The notes: generated from the sequence alone by a model not told the origin. A DNA stretch of 64,000 bases from an uncultured Muribaculum sp. (GCA_910589555.1 CAJUTE010000001.1:113438-177437); one strand, 5' to 3'; counted from the stretch's first letter, positions 43,472-52,479 are shown. Numbers and translations are program-made.

Positions 43472-44224
43472 TTACTTTATAATGTCGAGGAGCTGAGATT
43501 TAGCCACAAGGCTGTGCATCATCTCGTCCATTGTCAAAAATCCTTTTTTGCCACACGCCCATTCAGCAGCCATGACAGCTCCGAGAGCAAATCCCATGCG
43601 TGATTTGGCACGGTGTTCGATGGTGATGGCGTCGGCTTCGCTTTCCCACTTTATGATGTGGGTTCCGGGCACTTCGCCTTCGCGCTCGGCGGTTATGTGA
43701 ATCTGGTCGTCGGCGTGTTGGTCGGCTTCAGTCCAGCTCTTGATGTTGCTGTCCTTCTCGATGATGCCTTCGGCGAGGGTGATAGCAGTTCCGCTGGGAT
43801 GGTCGAGCTTGTGGATGTGGTGCACCTCGGTCATCGAGGGGGTGTATTGCGGAAGCCCTGCCATGAGTGACGCGAGATACTTGTTGACGGCAAAGAAGAT
43901 GTTCACGCCGAGAGAGAAATTGGAGGTCCAGAAGAATGTGGCCTCGCCATTGTCACACATAGCCTTTATCTGCGGCATTTCGGCGAGCCAACCGGTGCTT
44001 CCCGATACTACCGGCACGCCTCGTGAGAATGCGCGCTTATAGTTGGCGACGGCGGTTGCGGGTGTGGTGAACTCAATGGCAATGTCAGCTGATCCGAATT
44101 CCTCGGAATCGAAATCATCCTGATTGTCGACATCTATTTTGCACACGATGGTGTGTCCGCGCTGAATAGCGATATTTTCGATCGCCTTGCCCATTTTTCC
44201 GTAGCCTATTAATGCAATTTTCAT
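43472..44224 (-). CDS. dapB: 4-hydroxy-tetrahydrodipicolinate reductase
   Basis: A 250-residue cytoplasmic enzyme of the lysine/diaminopimelate pathway, reducing HTPA with NAD(P)H. Motifs: IALIGYGKMGKAIENIA (nucleotide binding), AIEFTTPATAVANYKRAF, VVSGSTGWL, TSNFSLGVNIFFAVNKYLA and the substrate site EVHHIHKLDHPSGTAI. The frame continues upstream to 44290, but the ATG at 44224 begins exactly where homologues do and follows a TATTTTTG box. First gene of the dapB-lepB-wbqC unit. Confidence 0.94.
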   Translation of the reverse strand: MKIALIGYGKMGKAIENIAIQRGHTIVCKIDVDNQDDFDSEEFGSADIAIEFTTPATAVANYKRAFSRGVPVVSGSTGWLAEMPQIKAMCDNGEATFFWTSNFSLGVNIFFAVNKYLASLMAGLPQYTPSMTEVHHIHKLDHPSGTAITLAEGIIEKDSNIKSWTEADQHADDQIHITAEREGEVPGTHIIKWESEADAITIEHRAKSRMGFALGAVMAAEWACGKKGFLTMDEMMHSLVAKSQLLDIIK

Positions 44225-44244
44225 AAAATTCAAAATTAATGTGA

Positions 44245-44252
44245 CAAAAATA
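44245..44252 (-). promoter_or_regulatory. TATTTTTG -7 box for dapB-lepB-wbqC
   Basis: On the minus strand TATTTTTG ends 20 bases before the ATG at 44224, supporting that start and a leader of about 16 nt. It is divergent from the cysE promoter. Confidence 0.55.
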
Positions 44253-44340
44253 CGTATTTTCTGCGGCACTACGAAGCCTTTATGGCGCAATTTGAAAATC
44301 TTCTGTTAGATTATTTGTTGTATGGTAAGAGTTTTTCGTG

Positions 44341-44348
44341 TAAATTTG
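44341..44348 (+). promoter_or_regulatory. TAAATTTG -7 box for cysE
   Basis: A TAnnTTTG match ending ten bases before the ATG at 44359, implying a leader of about six nt. Confidence 0.6.
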
Positions 44349-44358
44349 CATAATATTT

Positions 44359-45264
44359 ATGAGTGCTGACAACCGACATCATGACGCTATATTGCGCGAC
44401 GCCGCCGACAGGCTTTCCTCAGAGGAATCCCTGACCGGTATCTGTGCATCGCTCTGTCATCGTGGACCGCTTCCGTCGCATGATGCAGCGAGACAGATTG
44501 TGGACTTGACGCGCGCCATAGTTTTTCCCGGATATTTTGGCGATAATGACGCGGGGTGCGAAAATATACGCGACTTCACCGGAGTGTGGATCGAGAAGCT
44601 TTACCGCATTCTCAGCCACCAGATTCATGCGGGAATAAGTTTGAACGGTTCGCCGGTTGATGCACGGAGCATAGCCGAGGAGAAGGCTGATCGCTTCATA
44701 AGCCGATTGCCGGAGTTGCGGCGGCTGTTGAAAGCTGATGCCATCGCCACTTACCATGGCGACCCTGCCGCATCGTCGGTGGGCGAGGTCATCTACTGCT
44801 ATCCCGGAATCAGCGCCATCTGCCATTACCGCATCGCCCATGAGCTTTCGTTGCTCGGGGTTCCGGTGCTTCCGCGCATGATCAGCGAACAGGCGCATTC
44901 GGAAACCGGTGTCGACATTCACCCTGATGCCACGATAGGCGAGTCGCTCACCATAGATCACGGTACCGGCATAGTGATAGGAGCTACGGCGATAGTCGGC
45001 AATAATGTCAAGATTTATCAGGGTGTGACCCTCGGCGCCAAGAGCTTTGATCTTGACGACAATGGAAATCCGGTGAAGGGGGTGCCACGTCATCCTATCA
45101 TCGGCAATAATGTGATAATATACTCCAACGCCACTATCCTGGGGCGTATCACCATCGGCGATAATGCCGTGATAGGAGGTAATATATGGGTGACGCAGGA
45201 TGTGGAACCCGGAGAAAAACTGATACAGGCAAAAGCAAATAACATATTAAGACTAAAGAATTAA
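44359..45264 (+). CDS. cysE: Serine O-acetyltransferase
   Basis: A 301-residue enzyme that makes O-acetylserine from serine and acetyl-CoA for cysteine synthesis. The N-terminal helical domain spans ~residues 1-150; catalytic region YRIAHELSLLGVPVLPRMIS and QAHSETGVDIHPDATIGESL; left-handed beta-helix repeats ITDHG-like TIDHGTGIVIGATAIVGNNV and VTLGAKSF, then IIGNNVIIYSNATILGRITI. The length and layout match Bacteroidetes SAT. The stop overlaps the start of the methyltransferase gene (TAATG). Confidence 0.92.
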   Translation: MSADNRHHDAILRDAADRLSSEESLTGICASLCHRGPLPSHDAARQIVDLTRAIVFPGYFGDNDAGCENIRDFTGVWIEKLYRILSHQIHAGISLNGSPVDARSIAEEKADRFISRLPELRRLLKADAIATYHGDPAASSVGEVIYCYPGISAICHYRIAHELSLLGVPVLPRMISEQAHSETGVDIHPDATIGESLTIDHGTGIVIGATAIVGNNVKIYQGVTLGAKSFDLDDNGNPVKGVPRHPIIGNNVIIYSNATILGRITIGDNAVIGGNIWVTQDVEPGEKLIQAKANNILRLKN

Positions 45265-47000
45265 TGAAAACCGAAACTTACGAAATGGTTGCAAAAACCT
45301 TTCAGGGTCTTGAAGAAATTCTCGCTGACGAGTTGCGCGGCATAGGCGCTCAGAATGTGACAGTGGGCCGACGCATGGTTTCCTTTGAAGGCGACAAGGA
45401 GATTATGTACCGTGCTAATTTGAGCTGCCGCACGGCATTGAGAATATTGAAGCCGATAGTGAAGTTCACGGCGGATGACACCGACGCTCTCTACGAGATG
45501 ACCAAGGAGTTTGACTGGACTACAGTTATGTCGGTCGACAAGACTTTTTCCGTTGACCCTGTGGTTAATTCGGAAATATTCACTAATTCGCGTTTTGTGA
45601 CTTACCGCGTGAAGGACGGTATAGTCGACTTTTTCAAGGATCGATTTGGCACTGACCGTCGTCCCGGTGTGCGTCTTCAGGACGCCGACGTGATGATTAA
45701 TGTCCATATCGATGACAATCGCGTGACTCTTTCGCTTGATTCCTCAGGCGAGTCGTTGCATAAGCGCGGTTACAAAGTGGCTCAGACCGATGCTCCCATC
45801 AATGAGGTTCTTGCCGCCGGCATCATCCTGAAAAGCGGCTGGAAGGGCGGTTCGCCCTTCGTGGATCCCATGTGTGGCTCGGGCACATTTCTTATCGAGG
45901 CAGCCTTGATTGCCGCCAATATCAATCCCGGTGTCTATCGCAAGAGTTTTGCGTTTGAGCATTGGAGCGATTTTGATGAGGAGCTTTTCGAGGAGCTTTA
46001 TAACGATGATTCTAATGAGCGTGATGTGGATTTCCCCATCATCGGCGCCGACATATCGCCCAAGGCTATCGCCATTGCCGAGAAGAATGTGAAGCAGGCG
46101 GGCGTGGGCAAGTATGTGACCCTTGAGATAAAACCGTTGTCGCAGTGGGATTCGGCTCCCGAAGAGGGTGTGCTCGTCACCAATCCCCCTTATGGCGAGC
46201 GTATCTCGGTCGATGACATGGAGGGGCTTTACAGCTTGCTCGGAACTAAATTGAAACGAGTGTTCAAGGGCTATCATTCATGGGTGATAGGCTATAAGGA
46301 CGAGTATTTCAACCGCATCGGTCTGACCCCGTCGGTGAAGATGCCCATACTCAACGGATCGCTCGAATGCGAGCTCCGCGAATACATCACATTTGAGGGC
46401 GATTACAAGAGCTTCCGTCAAGAGGGCAACAGTCTCAATAAGCGTCATGATGACCGCAAGCGTCCTCAGCAGCGCAGGTTGACCGACACCGAATGGCGTC
46501 AGGATGCCCGCAAGCGCGGTTTTGGCGGAAAGAATGGCAGAAAGTTCTCCGATGACCGCGATGAAGAATTTGATGATCGTCGCAAGTCGCGGTTCAAAGA
46601 TAACCGCAAGGGCGGCGGTGACCGATTTAAAGATCGCCGTCATGACGATGGCAAGGAACGACGTTTCAGAGATGACAACAAAGAGGGACGATTCGGTAAG
46701 CGTGAATTTGGCGGAGAACGCCGTGAGGAGCGTCGCCGCAGTCCGCTTGAAGAGAATTACAAGAAGCGTCCTTTCGGCCGCAACCGCAATGACCGCGATG
46801 ACCGTAAGCGTGATTTCCGAGGTGATGAGCGTCAGCAGTCTGAAAAGTCTTTTGATTCTGAAAATCCGCTTGCCATGCGCCGCAATGAGCAGGCTCTTAA
46901 GGGCATCATAGGCAGGCAGCCGTCGCTTCCCGCTATGAGAAAGCGTAAGGGATGGAAGCCCGGAAGCTCTGACAATGAGAATAATAACGAAAATCAATAA
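45264..47000 (+). CDS. THUMP-domain 23S rRNA (guanine-N2) methyltransferase, RlmL-like, with long charged tail
   Basis: A 578-residue protein. A THUMP RNA-binding domain (residues ~50-165, VNSEIFTNSRFVTYRVKDGI) is followed by a UPF0020 Rossmann methyltransferase: PFVDPMCGSGTFLIEAALIA (~residue 198) and VLVTNPPYGERIS (~residue 302), which resemble the N-terminal half of E. coli RlmKL and should modify G2445-type sites in 23S rRNA. From residue ~390 to the end is a ~190-residue low-complexity tail dominated by Arg, Lys, Asp and Gly (GGGDRFKDRRHDDGKERRF is typical), probably an RNA-binding extension. The C-terminal end FDSENPLAMRRNEQALKG is more ordered. Confidence 0.9.
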   Translation: MKTETYEMVAKTFQGLEEILADELRGIGAQNVTVGRRMVSFEGDKEIMYRANLSCRTALRILKPIVKFTADDTDALYEMTKEFDWTTVMSVDKTFSVDPVVNSEIFTNSRFVTYRVKDGIVDFFKDRFGTDRRPGVRLQDADVMINVHIDDNRVTLSLDSSGESLHKRGYKVAQTDAPINEVLAAGIILKSGWKGGSPFVDPMCGSGTFLIEAALIAANINPGVYRKSFAFEHWSDFDEELFEELYNDDSNERDVDFPIIGADISPKAIAIAEKNVKQAGVGKYVTLEIKPLSQWDSAPEEGVLVTNPPYGERISVDDMEGLYSLLGTKLKRVFKGYHSWVIGYKDEYFNRIGLTPSVKMPILNGSLECELREYITFEGDYKSFRQEGNSLNKRHDDRKRPQQRRLTDTEWRQDARKRGFGGKNGRKFSDDRDEEFDDRRKSRFKDNRKGGGDRFKDRRHDDGKERRFRDDNKEGRFGKREFGGERREERRRSPLEENYKKRPFGRNRNDRDDRKRDFRGDERQQSEKSFDSENPLAMRRNEQALKGIIGRQPSLPAMRKRKGWKPGSSDNENNNENQ

Positions 47001-47026
47001 ATCACAAACCCCAATCAATCAGCATA

Positions 47027-48307
47027 ATGAATAAAGTAAATGTCCTGTTGCTCGGCTCGGGAGGCAGAGAGTCGGCTCTTGCGTGGAAAATGAGCCAAAG
47101 TCCGCGTCTTGGAAAACTGTTTATAGCACCCGGTAACGGAGGCACGCCGCAATATGGAGAGAATGTCAATATCTCGCCGGTAGATTTTCAGGCAATCGAG
47201 GAATTTGTGAAATCAAATGAGGTGGATTTAATAGTCGCCGGCAATGAGGATCCTCTCGTAAAGGGTATTTATGATTATTTCAATGAACGCGGCATCCCGG
47301 TTGTGGGACCGAGCAAGGCTGGCGCCGCTCTTGAGGGCAGCAAGGACTTTGCCAAGCAGTTTATGGTGCGTCACAATATCCCTACCGCGCGTTATCGCAG
47401 CTTCAGCGCTGACAATATAGAGGAGGGTTACGAGTTTCTTGAAAGTCTCAAGGCTCCTTATGTGCTGAAAGCCGATGGTCTTGCCGCCGGTAAGGGTGTT
47501 TTGATTCTTCCCACGCTTGAGGAAGCTAAAGCGTCGTTGAAGGAGATGCTGTCAGGAATGTTTGGCGCATCGTCGGCTACGGTTGTCATTGAAGAGTTCC
47601 TTTCAGGCATCGAATGCTCGGTGTTTGTGCTCACCGACGGCAAGGAGTACCGAGTGCTTCCTGTGGCAAAGGATTATAAACGTATCGGCGAGGGTGACAC
47701 CGGCTTGAACACCGGAGGCATGGGCGCCGTGAGCCCGGTAGTGTTTGCCGATGACGAGTTTATGGCAAAGGTGCGTGAACGCATTATCGAGCCCACCGTC
47801 AATGGTCTTGCCAAAGAGGGTATCGTGTATAAAGGATTCATATTCCTGGGCTTGATCAATGTCGACGGCGAGCCTATGGTGATAGAATATAATGTGAGAA
47901 TGGGTGATCCCGAGACTGAGGCTGTGATGCTCCGTGTGGACAGCGACTTGCTTGAACTTATGATTGCAGCCGCCGACGGCAATCTCGGAGATATGCCGCT
48001 TAATATCGATCCGCGTCCGGCTGTGACTGTGATGATGGTGTCGGGCGGTTATCCCGGGGATTACGAAAAGGGAAAGGTGATCACGGGTCTTGACGCCGTT
48101 GACGGCAGCATTGTGTTCCATGCCGGCACGAAAGCCGATGCCAACGGCGTGGTGACATCCGGCGGACGAGTGCTTTCTGTCAGCTCTTACGGAGAAACAG
48201 TTGCCGATGCTCTTGCCAAGAGTTATGAGAATATCGCCCGCATAAACTTTGACGGCAAATACAGCCGCCGCGATATCGGCAAGGATTTGTTGAATTACAA
48301 GAAATAG
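47027..48307 (+). CDS. purD: Phosphoribosylamine-glycine ligase
   Basis: A 426-residue ATP-grasp enzyme for step two of purine synthesis. Motifs: NVLLLGSGGRESALAWKMSQ at the N terminus, GNEDPLVKGIYDYFNERGIP, GPSKAGAALEGSKDFAKQFM, ATP-grasp VLKADGLAAGKGVLILPT, LNTGGMGAVSPV, and IEYNVRMGDPETEAVM. The C-terminal GRVLSVSSYGETVADALAKS completes the fold. It is followed three bases later by an unknown membrane gene and then pdxB. Confidence 0.95.
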   Translation: MNKVNVLLLGSGGRESALAWKMSQSPRLGKLFIAPGNGGTPQYGENVNISPVDFQAIEEFVKSNEVDLIVAGNEDPLVKGIYDYFNERGIPVVGPSKAGAALEGSKDFAKQFMVRHNIPTARYRSFSADNIEEGYEFLESLKAPYVLKADGLAAGKGVLILPTLEEAKASLKEMLSGMFGASSATVVIEEFLSGIECSVFVLTDGKEYRVLPVAKDYKRIGEGDTGLNTGGMGAVSPVVFADDEFMAKVRERIIEPTVNGLAKEGIVYKGFIFLGLINVDGEPMVIEYNVRMGDPETEAVMLRVDSDLLELMIAAADGNLGDMPLNIDPRPAVTVMMVSGGYPGDYEKGKVITGLDAVDGSIVFHAGTKADANGVVTSGGRVLSVSSYGETVADALAKSYENIARINFDGKYSRRDIGKDLLNYKK

Positions 48308-48310
48308 AAA

Positions 48311-49291
48311 TTGAAAGAGCAGGAGGTAACGCGGTTCGTGCAGTCACGCAATGCATTTTTCATAGTGCTTTGCGTGTCGTTTGCCGCCGCTATCTTCGCT
48401 TTTTATTCAGGGAAAGTCATCCCCGTGAGCGGCAATGACGGATTTGGTCTTCCATCGTTCAATGAATGGATTTCCAATCCTGAAATGTCGCTTTATGTGG
48501 GGCTTGGAATCTGCGCGTTGCAGTCATTCCTGCTGGTGTATATAAACCGGCGCTTCAACCTGTTGAGGACTGTGTCGCCCATGTTTGCCGGAGCTTTTCT
48601 GGTGATGCAGTGCGGCTTGCCATCGGTCTTAGGACAGGTGTCCGACGGTTCGTTGCTGTGTCTGTTGGTGCTTCTCGCCATTATTCCGCTCTTTTCGGTG
48701 TTTCAGCGTCCTCAGCGTACACGCAGCATCTATCTGGTGTTCTGTATCATAGCCTTCGGCACGCTCACCGATTACTCTTATCTGGCTTATCTTGTAGCCT
48801 TTCTCATAGGCTGCTTGCAGATGCAGTGTCTCTCATTCCGAGGCATATTTGCCATTCTTCTCGGAATGATCACTCCTATATGGATACTTGTGGGGCTCGG
48901 TTATATCAATCCTGCCGATTTCAAGTTGCCTGAATTTGTGAGTGTGTTTGAGGCTTTGAACGGTCATGAATTGCTGCGCATAATAGTGTATACAGCCATT
49001 ACGTTGATAATAGGCTGTGTGCTCGGGGCATGGAATCTGATAAAAATCTACAGCTATAATTCGCGCACCAGGGCTTATAACGGTTTCTGGATGGTGCTCT
49101 CGATCACTACCGTGGCGTTGCTCTTCGTGGATTATTTCCATTGGTTCATTTATATCCCGATGCTTAATTGCTGCACGGCGGTGCAGATAGGGCACTTTTT
49201 CGCCATCAATCAGCTGAAGCGCGGTTACTTCCTCGTGGTGTGTTTCATACTGGTGTATGCCGGAATCTATATTTGGAATTTTGTGGTATGA
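48311..49291 (+). CDS. Polytopic membrane protein, unknown function
   Basis: A 326-residue protein with about nine or ten hydrophobic helices and no recognised catalytic motif. The frame is closed by the purD stop only two codons upstream, so the start must be the TTG at 48311 or a later codon such as GTG 48338; the TTG keeps the whole first helix. A typical segment is NEWISNPEMSLYVGLGICAL. It ends overlapping the pdxB ATG (ATGA). Translational coupling to purD would explain the weak start. The layout resembles Bacteroidales membrane proteins near purD/pdxB. Function not recognised. Confidence 0.75.
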   Translation: MKEQEVTRFVQSRNAFFIVLCVSFAAAIFAFYSGKVIPVSGNDGFGLPSFNEWISNPEMSLYVGLGICALQSFLLVYINRRFNLLRTVSPMFAGAFLVMQCGLPSVLGQVSDGSLLCLLVLLAIIPLFSVFQRPQRTRSIYLVFCIIAFGTLTDYSYLAYLVAFLIGCLQMQCLSFRGIFAILLGMITPIWILVGLGYINPADFKLPEFVSVFEALNGHELLRIIVYTAITLIIGCVLGAWNLIKIYSYNSRTRAYNGFWMVLSITTVALLFVDYFHWFIYIPMLNCCTAVQIGHFFAINQLKRGYFLVVCFILVYAGIYIWNFVV

Positions 49292-50292
49292 ATGTCATAA
49301 TCGAAAAAAATATACCTTTTATACACGGGTGTCTTGACGATGTTGCCAATGTGAGCTATCTTGGCGCCGATGAGATCACACGCGAAGCGATGAGGGATGC
49401 CGATGCGCTTATCACGCGCACCCGCACCCGATGTGACGCTTCGCTGCTCGAAGGATCAAGGTGTAAGTTTATCGCCACCGCTACCATCGGCACTGACCAC
49501 ATCGACTTGGATTATTGCCGGAAGAATGGCATAACGGTTGCCAATGCGCCGGGGTGCAACGCTCCCGCAGTGGCTCAATACGTGTTTGCGTCCATCGCGT
49601 CATTGCTGAATAGCCGTGACGCGCGGTCTATGACAATAGGCATCGTAGGGGTGGGCAATGTGGGCAAGATCGTGGAGCAATGGTCGCGGCAGCTCGGATT
49701 CAGAGTGCTTCTTTGCGATCCTCCCCGCAGCGAGAGTGAAGGAGCTGACGGTTTTTGCGATTTCTCAACGGTGCTTGCTCAGTCAGATATAATCACGTTC
49801 CACACTCCATTGACACGTGCCGGTAAGTATCCCACCTATCATCTGCTTGATGCCGAGGCTGCAAAATCCATTGAGCGTTGTCCGGTCATCATTAATGCCG
49901 CCCGTGGAGAGGTGGTTGACAACCGCGCTCTTGTGAAGATGCTCGATGACGGGATAGTGGAGGCTGCTGTGATCGACTGCTGGGAAAATGAGCCGGATAT
50001 ATCCGGTGAACTGCTTGACAGAGCTGTGATCGCCACCCCCCACATAGCCGGATATTCGCGTGAGGGGAAAATACGCGCCACCCGGATGTCGCTCGACGCA
50101 TTGTGCCGTCACTTCAATCTTGCGCCTGTGAAGCTAAAGGAATCAGTCCCGGCAGGGGCTTCCGCATCAGTCACATGGGATGCCGTGACCGAAAGCTATT
50201 CACCGCAGGTCGACACCGCGTCGCTTAAGCAGAATCCTGCGGCATTTGAATCACTCCGCAACACCTACGCCTACCGTCCCGAAGTGAAATAG
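49288..50292 (+). CDS. pdxB: 4-phosphoerythronate dehydrogenase
   Basis: A 334-residue NAD-dependent D-2-hydroxyacid dehydrogenase in the DXP-dependent pyridoxal-5'-phosphate pathway. Motifs: NVIIEKNIPFIHGCLDDVAN, IATATIGTDHIDLDYC, NAPGCNAPAVAQYV, MTIGIVGVGNVGKIVEQWS (NAD binding), NAARGEVVDNRALVKML (catalytic Arg), CWENEPDI (Glu) and TPHIAGYSREGK (His). The frame extends 40 codons upstream inside the neighbour, but ATG 49288 fits the family. pdxJ of the same pathway is at 52.6 kb. Confidence 0.92.
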   Translation: MNVIIEKNIPFIHGCLDDVANVSYLGADEITREAMRDADALITRTRTRCDASLLEGSRCKFIATATIGTDHIDLDYCRKNGITVANAPGCNAPAVAQYVFASIASLLNSRDARSMTIGIVGVGNVGKIVEQWSRQLGFRVLLCDPPRSESEGADGFCDFSTVLAQSDIITFHTPLTRAGKYPTYHLLDAEAAKSIERCPVIINAARGEVVDNRALVKMLDDGIVEAAVIDCWENEPDISGELLDRAVIATPHIAGYSREGKIRATRMSLDALCRHFNLAPVKLKESVPAGASASVTWDAVTESYSPQVDTASLKQNPAAFESLRNTYAYRPEVK

Positions 50293-50302
50293 GGTGGCGG
50301 TC

Positions 50303-51001
50303 TCAGCGGCGGAGGATTTGCCAGGGGAAGCGGTTCAGCTTGCGGACGAGTTCTTTTTCTTTGCCGCCGCAGTAGCGATCGCATATCGCGTGGAAACGCG
50401 GGGAATGGGACATTTCGCTCAGGTGCGCGAGTTCGTGACGCACGATGTATCCTCTGAGTTCTGACGTTAGAAACAGGCACATATAGCTGATGTGTATGTC
50501 GCCGCGCGCCGAGCATTTGCCCAGTGTTTTGAATCCGTTCATTATCGCCCATGAGCGAGGCGATACTCCGAGTTCGGCGGCAATTGCTTTGGCTTCGGGA
50601 ATCAGTATCTCGGCAGCGACGTCGCGTGCTATGTTGCTCATGATGCGGGATATGGTTTGCTTTACATTCAGGTTGTCAAAGTCAAGCAGTGTCCCCACTT
50701 CGATATAGGCTTTGCGGTCTTTGACGGTGCCCCACACGTTGCGTGGTTGATGGGACTGCCGGCTTATCAAGAATGTGAACCCCGGTACTTCAATCACCTG
50801 GCTTTCGGCGAATGCCACCTCACGTTTTCGCGCAATTACGGCGCTTGCCATGCGGTTCACATAATCGGGGATTTCCTTGCGGTCTATGCTTTCGGGAAAA
50901 ATGAATACGGCGACCCCGTTTTTCCATCGGGCGCTAATTTTCGATGTGTTTTTGCGGAACGTAATCTCGACGGGACCTATTTCATTATGTGTGAATTTCA
51001 T
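50303..51001 (-). CDS. YgjP/M48-like zinc metallopeptidase (DUF45)
   Basis: A 232-residue protein with the zinc motif of DUF45 metalloproteases: GYIVRHELAHLSEMSHSPRF (HExxH with a downstream His/Glu). The N-terminal half is beta-rich (ISARWKNGVAVFIFPESI). It lies eleven bases from the convergent pdxB and its ATG overlaps the NAD kinase stop (ATGA). Start at ATG 51001; the longer frame to 51019 lacks a good start. Substrate unknown. Confidence 0.85.
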   Translation of the reverse strand: MKFTHNEIGPVEITFRKNTSKISARWKNGVAVFIFPESIDRKEIPDYVNRMASAVIARKREVAFAESQVIEVPGFTFLISRQSHQPRNVWGTVKDRKAYIEVGTLLDFDNLNVKQTISRIMSNIARDVAAEILIPEAKAIAAELGVSPRSWAIMNGFKTLGKCSARGDIHISYMCLFLTSELRGYIVRHELAHLSEMSHSPRFHAICDRYCGGKEKELVRKLNRFPWQILRR

Positions 51002-51867
51002 CGCTTGTCGACTCCCCATAATAATTTGGATCTCAGTGTCTCAATGAACTGATGATCGCTGCGCTGGACTACTTTGGTCACAAACGGCGCTCTTCTCATT
51101 ACCACTGTCGTGCCCTCTTCCATGGAGAATGACCGTCCGTCAAGGCTTATACGGTAGGATTCGCTTCGGGAGCGGGTGGTGACCGACAGTGTGCTTGTGT
51201 CGCTCACAACGAGAGGGCGCATGGTGAGGGAGTGGGCTGCGATAGGCGATATTATCCACACCGGAGCGAGTGGCGCCACAATGGGGCCTCCCACCGAGAG
51301 GTTATATCCGGTGGAGCCGGTGGGGGTGGATATGATCAGTCCGTCGGCGCGGTAATTAGCCACTTTCACGCCATCGATAAGGGCATCCATATCGACCATC
51401 GATGAGGTGTCGTTTTTCATTATCGCCACCTCATTCAAGGCGTATCGCGGATGCGGCTCCCCCCAGTCGGGGCTTGTGGCTTCTATCATGGTGCGCGGTT
51501 CGATGCGGTAGTGTCCCATGAATATGTCGTCGATCGACGACTCTATATTTTCAATCGATGCATCGGCAAGATATCCCAGATGCCCCGTGTTTATGCCTAA
51601 TATGGGTATCTCCTTGTCGCCTATCCACTGGGCGGTGTGAAGGAATGTTCCGTCGCCGCCGATGCTCATTGCGAGCGCCGCTTCAAAGCGGTGATTTTTT
51701 ATGGTTTCGTTTATGTGTGGAGGTTCCGGAAGAATGTGGCACAGATATTCATAGAATGAAGCTTCCATCTCGATGCACACGTTTCTCCGAGACAAAATCT
51801 TGAATAATCTGTCAATGCCGTCGATATATCTTTCCTGATATGTGTTGCCGAATACCGCGATTCTCAT
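50998..51867 (-). CDS. nadK: NAD kinase
   Basis: A 289-residue enzyme that phosphorylates NAD to NADP. Motifs: IAVFGNTYQERYIDGI, MSIGGDGTFLHTAQWIG (the GGDG signature), GINTGHLGYLADA, RYALNEVAIMKNDTSSM and ADGLIISTPTGSTGYNLSVG. Usual length for Bacteroidetes. It is coupled to the metallopeptidase downstream and has the CBS-domain gene eleven bases upstream. Confidence 0.94.
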   Translation of the reverse strand: MRIAVFGNTYQERYIDGIDRLFKILSRRNVCIEMEASFYEYLCHILPEPPHINETIKNHRFEAALAMSIGGDGTFLHTAQWIGDKEIPILGINTGHLGYLADASIENIESSIDDIFMGHYRIEPRTMIEATSPDWGEPHPRYALNEVAIMKNDTSSMVDMDALIDGVKVANYRADGLIISTPTGSTGYNLSVGGPIVAPLAPVWIISPIAAHSLTMRPLVVSDTSTLSVTTRSRSESYRISLDGRSFSMEEGTTVVMRRAPFVTKVVQRSDHQFIETLRSKLLWGVDKR

Positions 51868-51878
51868 AATGTGTGTGG

Positions 51879-52418
51879 TTATATTTCCAGATAGCGCATG
51901 AATTCCCTTGCGCGTTCCATCATCTCGCTTGCCGGCAGTCCTGAGGGTGTTGCTATTTCAATCGTGTCATACCCGTATCTTGCGAGCGACTTAGCCACTG
52001 ATTCACCCCGGCTGTGGTTCACACGCAGCATGACTGTGGTGAGGCTGTCGGGCTCGGTGCCGGCGGTCACGTTCAGGTTCAACAGATGGGCATCGGCATC
52101 CTCCACGGCATGAGCTATGGCTGATGCGCTGTATTGGCTTGGGGGGCAGGTTATGGTCAGCTCGGCGCTTTCATCCAGTTGAGGGAATAGTCCGGCAATA
52201 GCCTTAATCATGGCTGCATGGTCAATGACCCCTATAGGGGCTTCAGTCACATCATCGATTACAGTCACAACCTCTTCACCCGAAGCCATTCGTTCAAGAG
52301 CCATGGTCAAAGGCGCCGACGCGATTATGGGCTTTTTTTGCCCGCGAAAAGCCTTTTTATCCTCTTGAGGTGAGGTCAATCGGGTATTTTGTGGAAAAAT
52401 GGCATCTTTTGCTGTCAA
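51879..52418 (-). CDS. CBS-ACT domain protein, shortened at the N terminus
   Basis: A 179-residue protein upstream of nadK, where Bacteroidales usually encode a ~218-residue CBS-pair/ACT protein. Here residues 1-24 (TAKDAIFPQNTRLTSPQEDK) look like the beginning of the first CBS domain, then the sequence jumps to a second CBS domain (IIASAPLTMALERMASGEEV, VTVIDDVTEAPIGVI) and a C-terminal ACT-like domain (HLLNLNVTAGTEPDSLTTVM). The first CBS core appears lost. The only full-length start is TTG 52418, with a stop ten codons upstream; the first ATG (52304) would remove the N terminus. A nucleotide-sensing role is inferred from the fold. Confidence 0.7.
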   Translation of the reverse strand: MTAKDAIFPQNTRLTSPQEDKKAFRGQKKPIIASAPLTMALERMASGEEVVTVIDDVTEAPIGVIDHAAMIKAIAGLFPQLDESAELTITCPPSQYSASAIAHAVEDADAHLLNLNVTAGTEPDSLTTVMLRVNHSRGESVAKSLARYGYDTIEIATPSGLPASEMMERAREFMRYLEI

Positions 52419-52479
52419 AACTTTTCGTTGTTTTATTATTTCTGATTACTTTTGCAGTTGCATTTGTTGTATACGGTTA

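Noticed and set aside
44419..45093. A 224-codon frame antisense to cysE
   Set aside because: The sense strand encodes a full serine acetyltransferase with hexapeptide repeats; the antisense frame has no recognisable domain.
46278..47018. A 246-codon open frame antisense to the methyltransferase tail, and a 135-codon plus-strand frame at 46504
   Set aside because: Both arise from the low-complexity Arg/Asp-coding repeats of the tail; the sense frame has the recognisable domains and the antisense product is a repetitive Ile/Ala/Val sequence.
49168..49287. N-terminal extension of PdxB by 40 residues
   Set aside because: The extension overlaps the upstream membrane gene and lacks family similarity; homologues begin at MNVIIEKNIPF.
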